Shown one piece after another: positions 15,235 through 24,225 of a stretch of DNA of 64,000 nt. Each line of letters begins with the position of its first letter. The first letter of the stretch is position 1. The notes under the pieces were generated by a model, which was not told where the DNA came from, did no database searches, and saw nothing but the letters and a program-made list of their open reading frames with translations. The DNA is from Agarilytica sp045430285 (lineage in GTDB: Bacteria > Pseudomonadota > Gammaproteobacteria > Pseudomonadales > Cellvibrionaceae). The position numbers and the translations under genes are program-made. The DNA is taken from positions 1 to 64,000 of the forward strand of contig JAILXV010000004.1 of the NCBI GenBank assembly GCA_045430285.1, given 5' to 3'.

Positions 15235-15736
15235 AAGAGGCTCCTAGATGACGTCCCTGCATTTGAGTGTAGATCGAATCAGCATCCAGGTAAATGTGCA
15301 CGAAATATGGAAGATAGAGCACTTCGTGACTGAAGTGATGGAACAAAGTGGTAGTCTAGCGGTCGCTAAATATGCGTTAAGGACGGTTAGTGCTATCTTC
15401 CTGCTATGGTACGTAAATGGCCACTGGCAGGACCACTGAAAGGGCCGCTAAAAAGGCGAACTTGATCATTGAAATCGTCTACCTAGCGGCTAAGATGTTC
15501 AACCGGTTTGATCGCAATGGAATCTTAAACGATATCCTTACCGTTCAGATAATGGCCAGGTTCTGGCGATTGTTTGTATTAGGAATGCGCATACGGGGTT
15601 TCGGCGTCGAAGGGCTAGCTTATCTGAGGTGCCGCCCCTGAAGGGATATCATACGAAATCTCTGTGAATCGAGAATGCATAGATAACACCATAATTTCAA
15701 TACACTTTGATGACGATAAATAAAAGGGTAAACAAC
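15235..15736. other. About 500 bases without a confident gene
   Basis: Short plus-strand frames at 15248-15439 and 15417-15641 lack ribosome sites and recognisable features. The region must hold the leftward promoter of the glycine-rich protein gene and the rightward promoter of the FKBP gene. I could not assign either with confidence. Confidence 0.5.
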
Positions 15737-16549
15737 GTGAAACACTTAACAACGATAAAAATCGCCACCTTTGCTTCAATTGCTATGTTGCTGACAGCAT
15801 GTAACGAGCCTGCGCAAGAAGCAAAAGCGGCGCCACTTAACCTAGAAGATGAAAAGACCAAGGTTTCTTATGCGATTGGTATGTCGGCGGGTTCTGGTAT
15901 GGCGAGAAATTTAGAAACACTTGAAGGCAGCGATGTTGAAGTAGATATCGACGTGCTTGTTCGAGGTTTTGGTGAAGGTATAAAAAGCGAAGCGCAAATG
16001 GATGAGCCTACATTACAAAAAGTAATGGGTGATTTCCGAAATAAAGTAAATGCCGCTATGCAAGCTGAGCGTAAGCGCGAGCAAGACGAATTGGCGAGAA
16101 GAGCTGAAGAAAATAAAACGAAAAGTGTTGCCTTCTTGGAAGAGAACAAAAAGAAAGAAGGGTTTGTTACTCTTGAATCTGGTTTGCAATACAAAGTATT
16201 GGTGGCCGGTGAAGGTAAATCACCCACCAAGAAAGATCGTGTAAAAGTACACTATAAAGGTACGCTTGTTGAAGGCGATCAATTTGATTCTTCATATGAT
16301 CGTGGGCAGCCAGCACAGTTTGGTGTAACACAAGTGATTAAGGGTTGGACTGAAGCGCTACAGCTGATGAAAGAAGGTGCTAAATGGCAATTGGTTATAC
16401 CACCAGAATTAGCTTACGGTCCAACATCACGTCCTAAAATTCCAGGCAACTCAGTATTATTGTTTGATGTAGAGTTGTTAGAGATTTTGGAAGAAAAGCC
16501 AAAGCCCGCTAAGAAAGCAATTAGCAAACCTGCAGAAGCAAAGAAATAG
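15737..16549 (+). CDS. FKBP-type peptidyl-prolyl isomerase, lipoprotein
   Basis: The 270-residue precursor has a signal peptide with lipobox LLTAC (Cys22). Residues about 37-145 form the FKBP_N dimerisation domain (KVSYAIGMSAGSGMARNL and a long charged helix), and residues about 150-255 the FKBP catalytic domain: VHYKGTLVEGDQFDSSYDRGQPAQF, VIKGWTEALQLMKEGAKWQLVIPPELAYG, LLFDVELLEI. It is a Mip/FkpA-like periplasmic folding factor, membrane-anchored by lipid. The tail is Lys/Pro/Ala rich. GTG at 15737 is chosen because AAGGG lies eight bases upstream and the signal peptide then has normal length; ATG 15710 is the alternative. Confidence 0.93.
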   Translation: MKHLTTIKIATFASIAMLLTACNEPAQEAKAAPLNLEDEKTKVSYAIGMSAGSGMARNLETLEGSDVEVDIDVLVRGFGEGIKSEAQMDEPTLQKVMGDFRNKVNAAMQAERKREQDELARRAEENKTKSVAFLEENKKKEGFVTLESGLQYKVLVAGEGKSPTKKDRVKVHYKGTLVEGDQFDSSYDRGQPAQFGVTQVIKGWTEALQLMKEGAKWQLVIPPELAYGPTSRPKIPGNSVLLFDVELLEILEEKPKPAKKAISKPAEAKK

Positions 16550-16580
16550 AGTATTTTCATATTCTGATGGTTTACTTAAG

Positions 16581-16604
16581 CGGCGCTTCGGCGCCGTTTT
16601 TTGT
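16581..16604 (+). terminator. Rho-independent terminator after the FKBP gene
   Basis: CGGCGC TTCG GCGCCG hairpin followed by a T-run, about 32 bases after the stop codon. Confidence 0.9.
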
Positions 16605-16667
16605 TTTATCTTTTTTAATTTAAGCGAGTGCGCAGGGTTCGGGGTTTAACGTTTACAGGATAGTGAT

Positions 16668-17639
16668 TTGGAATTGATTTTTTTGGGGACCTCCTCCGGT
16701 ATTCCCACACGGCAACGAAATGTTTCCGGCTTAATTATTAAGCGGCGGCAGAGCCGTGCTTGGTGTTTGGTCGATTGTGGTGAGGGAACACAGCAACAAC
16801 TGCTTCGTGTGCCGTATTCCTTGGTCAAACTGAGTTGCATTTTTATCACTCATGTACATGGGGATCATTGCTACGGTTTGCCTGGCTTGCTCGCGACCGC
16901 CAGCATGGCGGGACGCACGGAGCCCTTGACGATTGTTGGCCCAAAAAATATTGAATTGTTCGTCAAAGAAATCATGCGCTTAACGGATGTGCGCATGAGC
17001 TATGAGCTCGTGTTTGTTGACGTTGCGACTCTAGATGAATTCTCAGTAGGAAAAGACTTTATGGTTCGCCCCGTCGTTTTGTCTCACCGCGTGCCGAGTC
17101 ATGGTTATCTGTTTGAGGAGCTGTGTCACCACCCTAAATTAAATACAGAAAAACTCGAAAGGGATGGCGTGCCAAAGGGGCCGCTTTGGGGAGACCTTAT
17201 GCGGCAGGCTACGGTGACCTTAGAGGATGGCCGCACGCTTAATTCGGGAGCGTATCTGTTGGCGCCTAGGGCGCCGCGTCGCACGCTGATTGGCGGTGAT
17301 AATGATACGCCAATGCTGTTACACGCGGCGGGGGAAGCATTGGAGGTTGTTGTGCATGAGGCAACCTACACCCAAAAAGTGGCTGACAAGGTAGGGCCAG
17401 GCCCTCAGCACAGTAGTGCTCGCCAGGTGGCTGAGTTTGCCGAAGGCGCTCATGTTAAGAACCTGGTGCTGACGCATTTTAGTGCGCGCTATCACCACCC
17501 TCGCGAAGGCGAAGGTGAGTCCATCGATGATATCGATAAAGAGGCACGTATGATCTATAGCGGTAATCTATTTTTGGCGAATGACTTTGATCATTTCATC
17601 TTGAGTGACAATGATGTGTTGGTACGGTCTGATAGGTAA
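16668..17639 (+). CDS. rnz: Ribonuclease Z
   Basis: The 323-residue protein is a metallo-beta-lactamase-fold tRNA 3' endonuclease of the ElaC/RNase Z type. It matures tRNA 3' ends by cutting after the discriminator base. The N-terminus MELIFLGTSSGIPTRQRNVSG and the zinc motif THVHGDHCYGLPGLL (His62, His64, Asp66, His67) are standard, and HFSARYHH near residue 268 carries the late histidines. Length fits the bacterial form. The TTG at 16668 is chosen because the protein then begins exactly like its family and AGGA lies seven bases upstream; no ATG or GTG fits. Confidence 0.95.
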   Translation: MELIFLGTSSGIPTRQRNVSGLIIKRRQSRAWCLVDCGEGTQQQLLRVPYSLVKLSCIFITHVHGDHCYGLPGLLATASMAGRTEPLTIVGPKNIELFVKEIMRLTDVRMSYELVFVDVATLDEFSVGKDFMVRPVVLSHRVPSHGYLFEELCHHPKLNTEKLERDGVPKGPLWGDLMRQATVTLEDGRTLNSGAYLLAPRAPRRTLIGGDNDTPMLLHAAGEALEVVVHEATYTQKVADKVGPGPQHSSARQVAEFAEGAHVKNLVLTHFSARYHHPREGEGESIDDIDKEARMIYSGNLFLANDFDHFILSDNDVLVRSDR

Positions 17640-17992
17640 TGACTAACATATGAGTCTTTCAGTTTAAGTGATTGCTCACTTCTGTACGATAATCTTTCAT
17701 ACAGTCACTCGTTTTTTGGGGTATTAGAAACGTGTGTGTGTTGGAAGGACATACGACGAAAAATAATGGCGCTTATAGTTCCGCATCGATCGGGCAGCCT
17801 CTCAAACCACTGCTAAGCTCAACAAATAGACATGCAAAAATGTCTACTCGCGCAAGTTTACTGTGTCGATCTGTACGCATTTTATTCAATTGTATGCAAT
17901 TTGCCCTATCGTCGTCCGATTAAAAACGTTAGATTAGGCGCCATGTCGGGTCACCACGTAAATGATACAGATTTACGGTTTTGGAGGTTGTT
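17640..17992. other. Intergenic stretch, no confident gene
   Basis: About 350 bases. A 63-codon frame at 17732-17923 has no ribosome site and no recognisable features. I see no clear promoter or terminator. Confidence 0.4.
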
Positions 17993-18196
17993 ATGGGTTG
18001 GTCATTGTCAGAAGGTTGTATGTTGCGTCATACCAATGGTGCAAAAATTACCCTTGTCAGTGGCACTTGGCAACGGCCGCAAGAGATCTATCCAAAGATT
18101 CCAGATTTTATCGAAGCAGACGATCAAGCACGTCTTATTCGACAGGGCATTGGCTATGCGCGTCAATCCCTTAAAGTGAATTCTCCAGGGCATTAA
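17993..18196 (+). CDS. Small hypothetical protein (67 residues)
   Basis: ATG at 17993 is preceded by a strong GGAGG (17983-17987) at ideal distance, which is the best evidence that this small frame is real. The product is soluble, starts MGWSLSEGCMLRHTNGAKI and ends in a charged half with EIYPKIPDFIEADDQARLI. No family recognised. Confidence 0.6.
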   Translation: MGWSLSEGCMLRHTNGAKITLVSGTWQRPQEIYPKIPDFIEADDQARLIRQGIGYARQSLKVNSPGH

Positions 18197-18334
18197 CACG
18201 TCAGTAAACCTTCGCTAAATGGATTTAGCTTTTCTTTTTTCTCATTTATTTTTTGCACTCATTTTAATTTCGTATTTCTTCGGCTGCTCTCGGTGTCGAT
18301 GCTCCTTAGGATCATGCGCTTGCTGTGATCGTAT

Positions 18335-19759
18335 GTGGCATCGTATGATGAGCGCCAAAAAAACTATGCGGAATCAGTCATGGATATTTGGTTTGCTCTA
18401 TACGCTACGCTTTCTTTGATTTCTACTGTGGCGCTGTTGTCTTCCCCTTATTTACGTATCACCAGCTTAGGTTGGTTTATTGCGGTTTGGACCTTGCCGT
18501 ACGCTGGCGCGTTATTTTTCATTTTGACGGTTGTGAGAGCAAAAAAAAATGCGCACGATCATGCGATTGGTCATTTACTGGATGAGCATAGCGGCGATGT
18601 TTGTCACCATGGAAAAGTCGAAAAGCTAGGCATGGGTTATGATTTTCTGCCGTATTTTCATATGGCCAGCTCCGAAATATTAAAAGATGATACGTTTGTT
18701 GAATCTGTATGTCAGTCGATCGAACAGGCGCAAGAACGTGTGTGGATCACGACTTATATTTTGTCGGGCCAAGTAAAAGAAAAAATTCTAGAGAAATTGA
18801 CGGAGGCACATGAACGAGGTGTTGATGTAAGGCTTTTGATTGATCGTATAGGGAGCGGATTGTTATTGAAATCTCGCGAGAAACCACTGGGAAACCACTT
18901 GCCGTTTGATGTTTCTATATTTCATGCCTCAAGAACACGATCGTTTGTGTTTATGGAAAAGCGCTTGCATTCAAAAATAGTATTGGCGGACGGTCAGGCG
19001 TATATCGGTGCCCATAACCTTCGAGACGAAGTCATTGCCAGTCATGATAAAAGTGTGCACAACGTAAGTCTCAAGTTTTCAGGTTCAGTGGTTGAGCAGT
19101 TAGAGGCCGTTTTTGTAGATTTATGGAAATTAAATACAGGGAAAGAATTGTCGGTTTCTAGTGATGTTCATGCGCATAAAGAGCACCATTGTGATGAAAA
19201 AGAAGCCCCAACCGAAAGCGAAGGGGCACCCGCTAGGATTATTTTTTCTGACCCTATCGAGCGAGAACATAATTATAATGCGTATCTGGGCGATTTGTTT
19301 TTTTCGGCGACTAAACGTGTGTATATTTGGATGCCATATATCGTCCCCTCTCACGCGATGCGTCGCAGTATTATTGCCGCAAGTAAACTTGGTTTAGATG
19401 TGCGCGTACTGTTCCCAAAAATCTCGGACTCCCCGCTCGTCGATAATGCGCATGCGCTCGTACTAAAAGAATTTTGTGATAATGGTGTTTCCTGTGCGCT
19501 GAGCACGGGTGATTTTGATCATTCTAAGATTTTGATTATTGATGATGTCGTGGTTTTGGGTTCGACCAACTTAGATTACCGAAGCTTGTATCGAAATTAT
19601 GAGGCCAATATTGAAGTCAACGATCCAGAATTTTCGGAGACTATTGCAGAAATGTTTCATCAAGTTTTCGATACTTCAGAAAAGGCATCGCAATGCGACG
19701 TAGGGCGCCTTTCCCATATTAAAAACCAGCTCACGTCGTTGATTGCAGCATTGTATTAG
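18335..19759 (+). CDS. Phospholipase D / cardiolipin synthase-like protein
   Basis: The 474-residue protein has two N-terminal membrane helices (about residues 20-40 and 47-66) and two PLD phosphodiesterase motifs: LHSKIVLADGQAYIGAHN (near 212) and DHSKILIIDDVVVLGSTN (near 394), each with the HxKxxxxD catalytic set. This layout is that of cardiolipin synthase, which joins two phosphatidylglycerols at the inner membrane. A His/Glu-rich insert lies between the halves. GTG at 18335 lacks a good ribosome site; ATG at 18380 would still keep the first helix. A frame at 18219-18419 encodes another hydrophobic start and may reflect a shifted N-terminus. Confidence 0.88.
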   Translation: MASYDERQKNYAESVMDIWFALYATLSLISTVALLSSPYLRITSLGWFIAVWTLPYAGALFFILTVVRAKKNAHDHAIGHLLDEHSGDVCHHGKVEKLGMGYDFLPYFHMASSEILKDDTFVESVCQSIEQAQERVWITTYILSGQVKEKILEKLTEAHERGVDVRLLIDRIGSGLLLKSREKPLGNHLPFDVSIFHASRTRSFVFMEKRLHSKIVLADGQAYIGAHNLRDEVIASHDKSVHNVSLKFSGSVVEQLEAVFVDLWKLNTGKELSVSSDVHAHKEHHCDEKEAPTESEGAPARIIFSDPIEREHNYNAYLGDLFFSATKRVYIWMPYIVPSHAMRRSIIAASKLGLDVRVLFPKISDSPLVDNAHALVLKEFCDNGVSCALSTGDFDHSKILIIDDVVVLGSTNLDYRSLYRNYEANIEVNDPEFSETIAEMFHQVFDTSEKASQCDVGRLSHIKNQLTSLIAALY

Positions 19760-19964
19760 GTGCGGCAGAGAGGGATAGCCATTCTGGTTCTGCTGATCTA
19801 GTATAAAAACAGCGCGATGCTCTATAGTCGTGGCTCTTTTCCTAGGTCGCAGCCCTTCTTCTAAGTCATAGCCCCTTTTCTAAAAGGGTGCGGCATTTTG
19901 TCACAGACCCATCTCGCCCCTCTAATGCTAGAATCGCGCCCGAAATTTCTGGGGACGATTTATC

Positions 19965-22028
19965 ATGAAAGCCGTATTCATCTTGTCATTGCCTTTTTTG
20001 GCGTCAATGTCATTTGCTGATCACTCACACCAAGTGGAAGAGGTGTTTGTTGATGGTCAGAAGATCTCTTCTATGTCGACCACGCTCGATGTGTCTGAGC
20101 AAAACGTTGTCGATACTTCACAAGTCTTGAAAATTATGCCTGGTGCGAATGTAAACCGGAATGGTGCGCTTACGGGTATTGCACAATATCGCGGTTTGTT
20201 TGGTGATCGTGTTGCCGTGACGATCGATGGCTCAGAAGTGGTGAGTGGTGGTCCGAATGCGATGGATTCTCCTCTTTCCTATGCTTCGCCGATGATTACC
20301 GAGTCGATTACGGTTGATCGTGGTATTGCCAGCGTGAGCAAAGCGCCGGAGAGTATGGGCGGGCATATTTCTGCCAAGATGGCGCGAGGTAAGTACAACG
20401 ACACAAGTGATTTTGACTTCTCTGGCTTCTTTGGCAGCCGTTATAACACGGTAGGTGATCAGAGTGTTGTCGCTGGGCGCCTTACGGGGGCTTCTGATGC
20501 ACATCGTATTTCCCTATTAGCTGAAGTGGATCGTGGTGACGATATTGAAACACCTGCGGGTGTTATTAGCCCTTCGGAGATGAGCCGAGACCGTGCGGAC
20601 CTAAGTTACGGTTATAAATCTGAAGACGCTGATTTCCTCATCTATGGTGGTGTGCTTGATACCACCGATGCCGGTACGCCTGCTTTAGCGATGGATATCC
20701 GCAGTATTGAAACGGATCTTGCGGGACTTCAATATTCGAGAAAAACCAATGAGCAACTGCGTTTCGGTGTCGTGTTGAATACGAATGATGTTGAGCACTG
20801 GATGGATAATTTTTCGTTGAGAACGGCTCCCGCGAATATGATGATGTTCCGTCAGAACTTTGCGACAGGCGAAGGGACGAGTGGAAAACTCTATGGTGAG
20901 CTGGTCTTAGATTTCGCGATGTTGGGTTTCGGGCTCACCGCGAAGCAAGCTGAGCATAATTCTACCATTACGAACCCAAATGCCGCTGCATTTGAAGTAA
21001 TCAACTTTAATAATATCGAGCGTGATAATACGAGTGTGTATGTCGAGCTTATTCAATCAACAAAAAAACAAAGCTGGGAAGTGGGCGCGAGCTATAACCG
21101 TGTCGCAACGAACGCCGGTGATGTGGGCGCGTCCGGCATGATGGGAATGATGGGTACAAACGCAGGTCTGCTCGCGGACGGCTTTAATACGGCAGATCGT
21201 GATTTGGATTTCAATAATGCCAATGTTGTAGCGAAATATGCTTACTCATTGAATGACGATACGAAGATGTTGGTGGAAGTAGGATCAAAGGCGAGAGCAC
21301 CTTCGCATCAGGAGTTGTATCTTTGGTTACCGCTTCAGGCGACGGGTGGTTTGGCGGATGGCCGAAGCTATATCGGTAACGTAAATCTAGACTCCGAGCG
21401 TTCTAATGAAATCAATGTTGGTTTTGAGTACAAAACCGATACCGTGCAAATCGCTCCCCAAATTTTCTATAAGAAAATCAATGATTATATCCAAGGGACC
21501 GCTGCTACCAATATGACGGCGAACATGGTGTCGACAATGATGTCCGGCGCCGCGGCGCTACAGTTTAATAATATTGATGCAAAAATTTCCGGTTTAGATG
21601 TCGCCTGGAATTATTCGATAAGCGATGCGTTCTTTTTGGAAGGTGTAGCCAGTATCGTGAATGCAGAACGAGCGGATGAGGACGACTATTTATACCGTCA
21701 ATCTCCTAATAATCTTCGCACTGCGTTACATTACGCAGAAAATAATGTGCATGTGACATTGGAAAACCATATTTATCAGTCACAGAATGATGTGTCTGAA
21801 TACAATGCTGAGCAGGAAAGCGCAGGGTATGGCCTGATTAATCTTCGTGTGAGCTGGCAGCCGATAGATAGTTTAAGTCTTGAGGCGCGAGCAGATAACC
21901 TAGCGGATAAGCAGTACCAAGATCATTTGGCTGGCGTTAACCGTGTTATGGCGGTTGATATTCCACAAGGTGAGCGTTTATACGGCGCAGAGCGTTCTTT
22001 CACCGCGGGGGTGCGTTATAATTTTTAG
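19965..22028 (+). CDS. TonB-dependent outer membrane receptor
   Basis: The 687-residue precursor has a signal peptide (cut after SFA near residue 18), a plug domain from about 26 to 140 (VLKIMPGANVNRNGALTGIAQYRGLFGDRVAVTIDG) and a long beta-barrel ending in GVRYNF, with a terminal Phe as outer membrane proteins require. It should bind an external ligand and import it using TonB energy. Methionine clusters appear in outer parts: ANMMMF near 280, GMMGMMG near 395 and MTANMVSTMMSG near 520, which recalls copper receptors such as OprC/NosA; that substrate guess is inference. A single gene with its own terminator. Confidence 0.9.
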   Translation: MKAVFILSLPFLASMSFADHSHQVEEVFVDGQKISSMSTTLDVSEQNVVDTSQVLKIMPGANVNRNGALTGIAQYRGLFGDRVAVTIDGSEVVSGGPNAMDSPLSYASPMITESITVDRGIASVSKAPESMGGHISAKMARGKYNDTSDFDFSGFFGSRYNTVGDQSVVAGRLTGASDAHRISLLAEVDRGDDIETPAGVISPSEMSRDRADLSYGYKSEDADFLIYGGVLDTTDAGTPALAMDIRSIETDLAGLQYSRKTNEQLRFGVVLNTNDVEHWMDNFSLRTAPANMMMFRQNFATGEGTSGKLYGELVLDFAMLGFGLTAKQAEHNSTITNPNAAAFEVINFNNIERDNTSVYVELIQSTKKQSWEVGASYNRVATNAGDVGASGMMGMMGTNAGLLADGFNTADRDLDFNNANVVAKYAYSLNDDTKMLVEVGSKARAPSHQELYLWLPLQATGGLADGRSYIGNVNLDSERSNEINVGFEYKTDTVQIAPQIFYKKINDYIQGTAATNMTANMVSTMMSGAAALQFNNIDAKISGLDVAWNYSISDAFFLEGVASIVNAERADEDDYLYRQSPNNLRTALHYAENNVHVTLENHIYQSQNDVSEYNAEQESAGYGLINLRVSWQPIDSLSLEARADNLADKQYQDHLAGVNRVMAVDIPQGERLYGAERSFTAGVRYNF

Positions 22029-22050
22029 CCTGTAGTTTTCTTGAAATAAT

Positions 22051-22089
22051 AAAAAGGCTGTTCTGAATAATTCGGAACAGCCTTTTTTG
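22051..22089. terminator. Bidirectional terminator between the receptor gene and ettA
   Basis: AAAAAGGCTGTTC and GAACAGCCTTTTTT arms form a hairpin with A- and T-runs on both sides, serving the two convergent genes. Confidence 0.92.
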
Positions 22090-22111
22090 TGCATGACGTT
22101 AAAATAAAGCG

Positions 22112-23776
22112 TTAGCTTTTAAGCGGCTTATATTTCATCCGTTTTGGCTGTGCGCCATCGCCTTTTCTTGCGACAAAATCTTCATGGTATTCGTTGTAAT
22201 TACCTTCAAAGAAAACAACTTCACTATCGCCTTCATAGGCAAGGATGTGAGTCGCTACACGATCTAAAAACCAACGGTCATGAGAAATAATCAATGCGCA
22301 GCCTGGAAAGGACTGAATAGCATCTTCAAGTGCACGTAAGGTTTCAATATCCAAATCGTTTGATGGTTCATCCAGCAGTAATACATTGGCACCTTGCTTT
22401 AATGTGTTGGCCAGGTGTAATCGGCCGCGTTCACCACCAGAAAGGTCGCCGACGCGTTTTTGTTGGTCGGTGCCTTTAAAGTTAAAGCGGCCAACATAGG
22501 CGCGTGAACTGACTTCGTAATTGCCAATTTTTAGGATGTCGTGGCCTTCCGAGACGGATTGCCAAACGGAGTCATCGTCTTTTAGATTCTCACGGCTTTG
22601 TTCTACAAAGGCGAGTTTAACGGTATCCCCAATCACGACTTCACCGCTGTCAGGTGTTTCAGATCCCGCAATCATTCTGAATAGTGTTGATTTACCCGCA
22701 CCGTTACCGCCGACGATGCCGACGATGGCGCCTTTGGGAATGGTAAAGTTTAAGTTGTCGATGAGAAGTTCGTCGCCGAAACCTTTGCACACATTGTGAA
22801 ACTCAATAACTTTATCGCCCAGGCGCTCGCCAGGTGGAATATAAATTTCGTTGGTTTCGTTACGCGTTTGAAATTCTTGCGACTGTAGTTCATCAAAACG
22901 CGCTAAACGGGCTTTGTTTTTTGATTGGCGGCCTTTAGGGTTTTGTCGCACCCATTCTAATTCTGCTTTCATGGCTTTTTGGTGGGCGGCTTCGGTACGG
23001 CCTTCTTGCTCAAGACGTATTTCTTTTTGCTCAAGCCAGTTCGAATAGTTGCCTTCGTATGGAATGCCGTGGCCTCGGTCGAGTTCTAAAATCCAACCGG
23101 CGGCGTTGTCGAGGAAGTAGCGGTCATGGGTAATAGCCACGACGGTGCCGCTAAAGTTTTGTAAAAATTGTTCTAACCAGAATACGGATTCTGCGTCCAG
23201 GTGGTTGGTGGGTTCGTCGAGTAGCAGCATGTCGGGTCGAGAAAGCAGTAAGCGGCATAGGGCTACGCGGCGGCGTTCACCACCGGAAAGTTTTGTGACG
23301 TCGGCATCCCAGGGGGGGAGGCGCAGTGCATCGGCCGCGACTTCTAGTGTGTGGTCGAGGTTGTGGGCATCCCATGCTTGGATGGTGTCTTCAAATTTGG
23401 CTTGTTTTTTTGCCAGTGCGTCGAAGTCTGCATCAGGTTCTGCGTAGGCGGCATAGACTTCATCGAGGCCTTTAAGTGCGTCGACAGCTTCTTGTACGCC
23501 TTCTTCTACGTTACCCCGTACGTCTTTTTCGGGGTTGAGTTGTGGCTCTTGCGGAAGGTAGCCTACTTTGATGTCCGGCATGGGGCGGGCTTCGCCGTTG
23601 TAGTCGGTGTCGATGCCGGCCATGATTTTAAGTAGGGTGGATTTACCAGCGCCATTGAATCCGAGTACACCGATCTTGGCGCCAGGGAAGAATGAGAGGG
23701 AGATGTCTTTTAATATTTCGCGTTTTGGTGGAACAACCTTGCCCACGCGGTTCATTGTATAAACGTATTGCGCCAT
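22112..23776 (-). CDS. ettA: Energy-dependent translational throttle EttA
   Basis: The 554-residue ABC-F ATPase has two nucleotide-binding domains with Walker A motifs GFNGAGKST and GGNGAGKST, signatures LSGGERRRV and LSGGERGRL, and Walker B DEPTNHLD and DEPSNDLD. The interdomain linker (about 240-310, rich in Glu, Arg and Lys) inserts near the ribosomal E site. EttA links translation to ATP/ADP ratio in the first elongation steps. The N-terminus MAQYVYTMNRVGKVVPPKREIL and the length (E. coli about 555) identify EttA rather than Uup or YheS. No membrane part, as expected. Confidence 0.96.
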   Translation of the reverse strand: MAQYVYTMNRVGKVVPPKREILKDISLSFFPGAKIGVLGFNGAGKSTLLKIMAGIDTDYNGEARPMPDIKVGYLPQEPQLNPEKDVRGNVEEGVQEAVDALKGLDEVYAAYAEPDADFDALAKKQAKFEDTIQAWDAHNLDHTLEVAADALRLPPWDADVTKLSGGERRRVALCRLLLSRPDMLLLDEPTNHLDAESVFWLEQFLQNFSGTVVAITHDRYFLDNAAGWILELDRGHGIPYEGNYSNWLEQKEIRLEQEGRTEAAHQKAMKAELEWVRQNPKGRQSKNKARLARFDELQSQEFQTRNETNEIYIPPGERLGDKVIEFHNVCKGFGDELLIDNLNFTIPKGAIVGIVGGNGAGKSTLFRMIAGSETPDSGEVVIGDTVKLAFVEQSRENLKDDDSVWQSVSEGHDILKIGNYEVSSRAYVGRFNFKGTDQQKRVGDLSGGERGRLHLANTLKQGANVLLLDEPSNDLDIETLRALEDAIQSFPGCALIISHDRWFLDRVATHILAYEGDSEVVFFEGNYNEYHEDFVARKGDGAQPKRMKYKPLKS

Positions 23777-23868
23777 AGCGATCTGTTACTCGGTTAGCCG
23801 TGTATTTTCGGTGTGTTCAGGTTCGGTGCTTTGGTATGTATGGGATCGAGTTTTCGATCCGCTCGCTA

Positions 23869-23958
23869 TTTGGCTAGCATTACAAAAAGCGCATGAATAT
23901 GTCCTTATAGCTCCGGCAATTCATCCCTGAATTGACGGTTTTTGTAATGCTAGCCAAA
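23869..23958. repeat. Nested inverted repeat, copy 1
   Basis: Perfect 20-base arms at 23869-23888 and 23939-23958 enclose about 50 bases with two small hairpins: one around ATATGTCCTTATAG (23898-23910) and one CAATTCA-TCCC-TGAATTG (23917-23934). Outer flanks GCTCG/CGAGC partly extend the pairing. Same architecture as the elements at 27221 and 30219. Confidence 0.88.
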
Positions 23959-24225
23959 CAACGAGCTCGCAACGTGCATTTGAACAGCTCTTGCGAATAC
24001 CTAACCGAGAGTTATGAGCGCTGAAGCACACCCCAGAAATGTAGCCCGAACGTTACCGTAGGATGGTGGTGATTTCAAACGCCTAGGCGGGTTTTATGGC
24101 TGTGCGGACAAGGGCGTAATTCGCATACCCCGCATTGGCGTCTTTAGTGTACAATGCGCCTCTTTTTTCCACGCCCACGGGATTCTTACCCGTTGTAAAA
24201 GCCGCTGATCTTTGTGAGGACCGCC

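Noticed and set aside
19835..19895. CTTTTCCTAGGTCGCAG-like near-repeats before the TonB receptor gene
   Set aside because: The copies are short and imperfect; a small CCCTTTT/AAAAGGG hairpin lies there but nothing more can be claimed.
23777..24213. tRNA or small RNA between ettA and glyA
   Set aside because: The strong pairing there is explained by the nested inverted repeat; no T-loop or anticodon pattern is seen.
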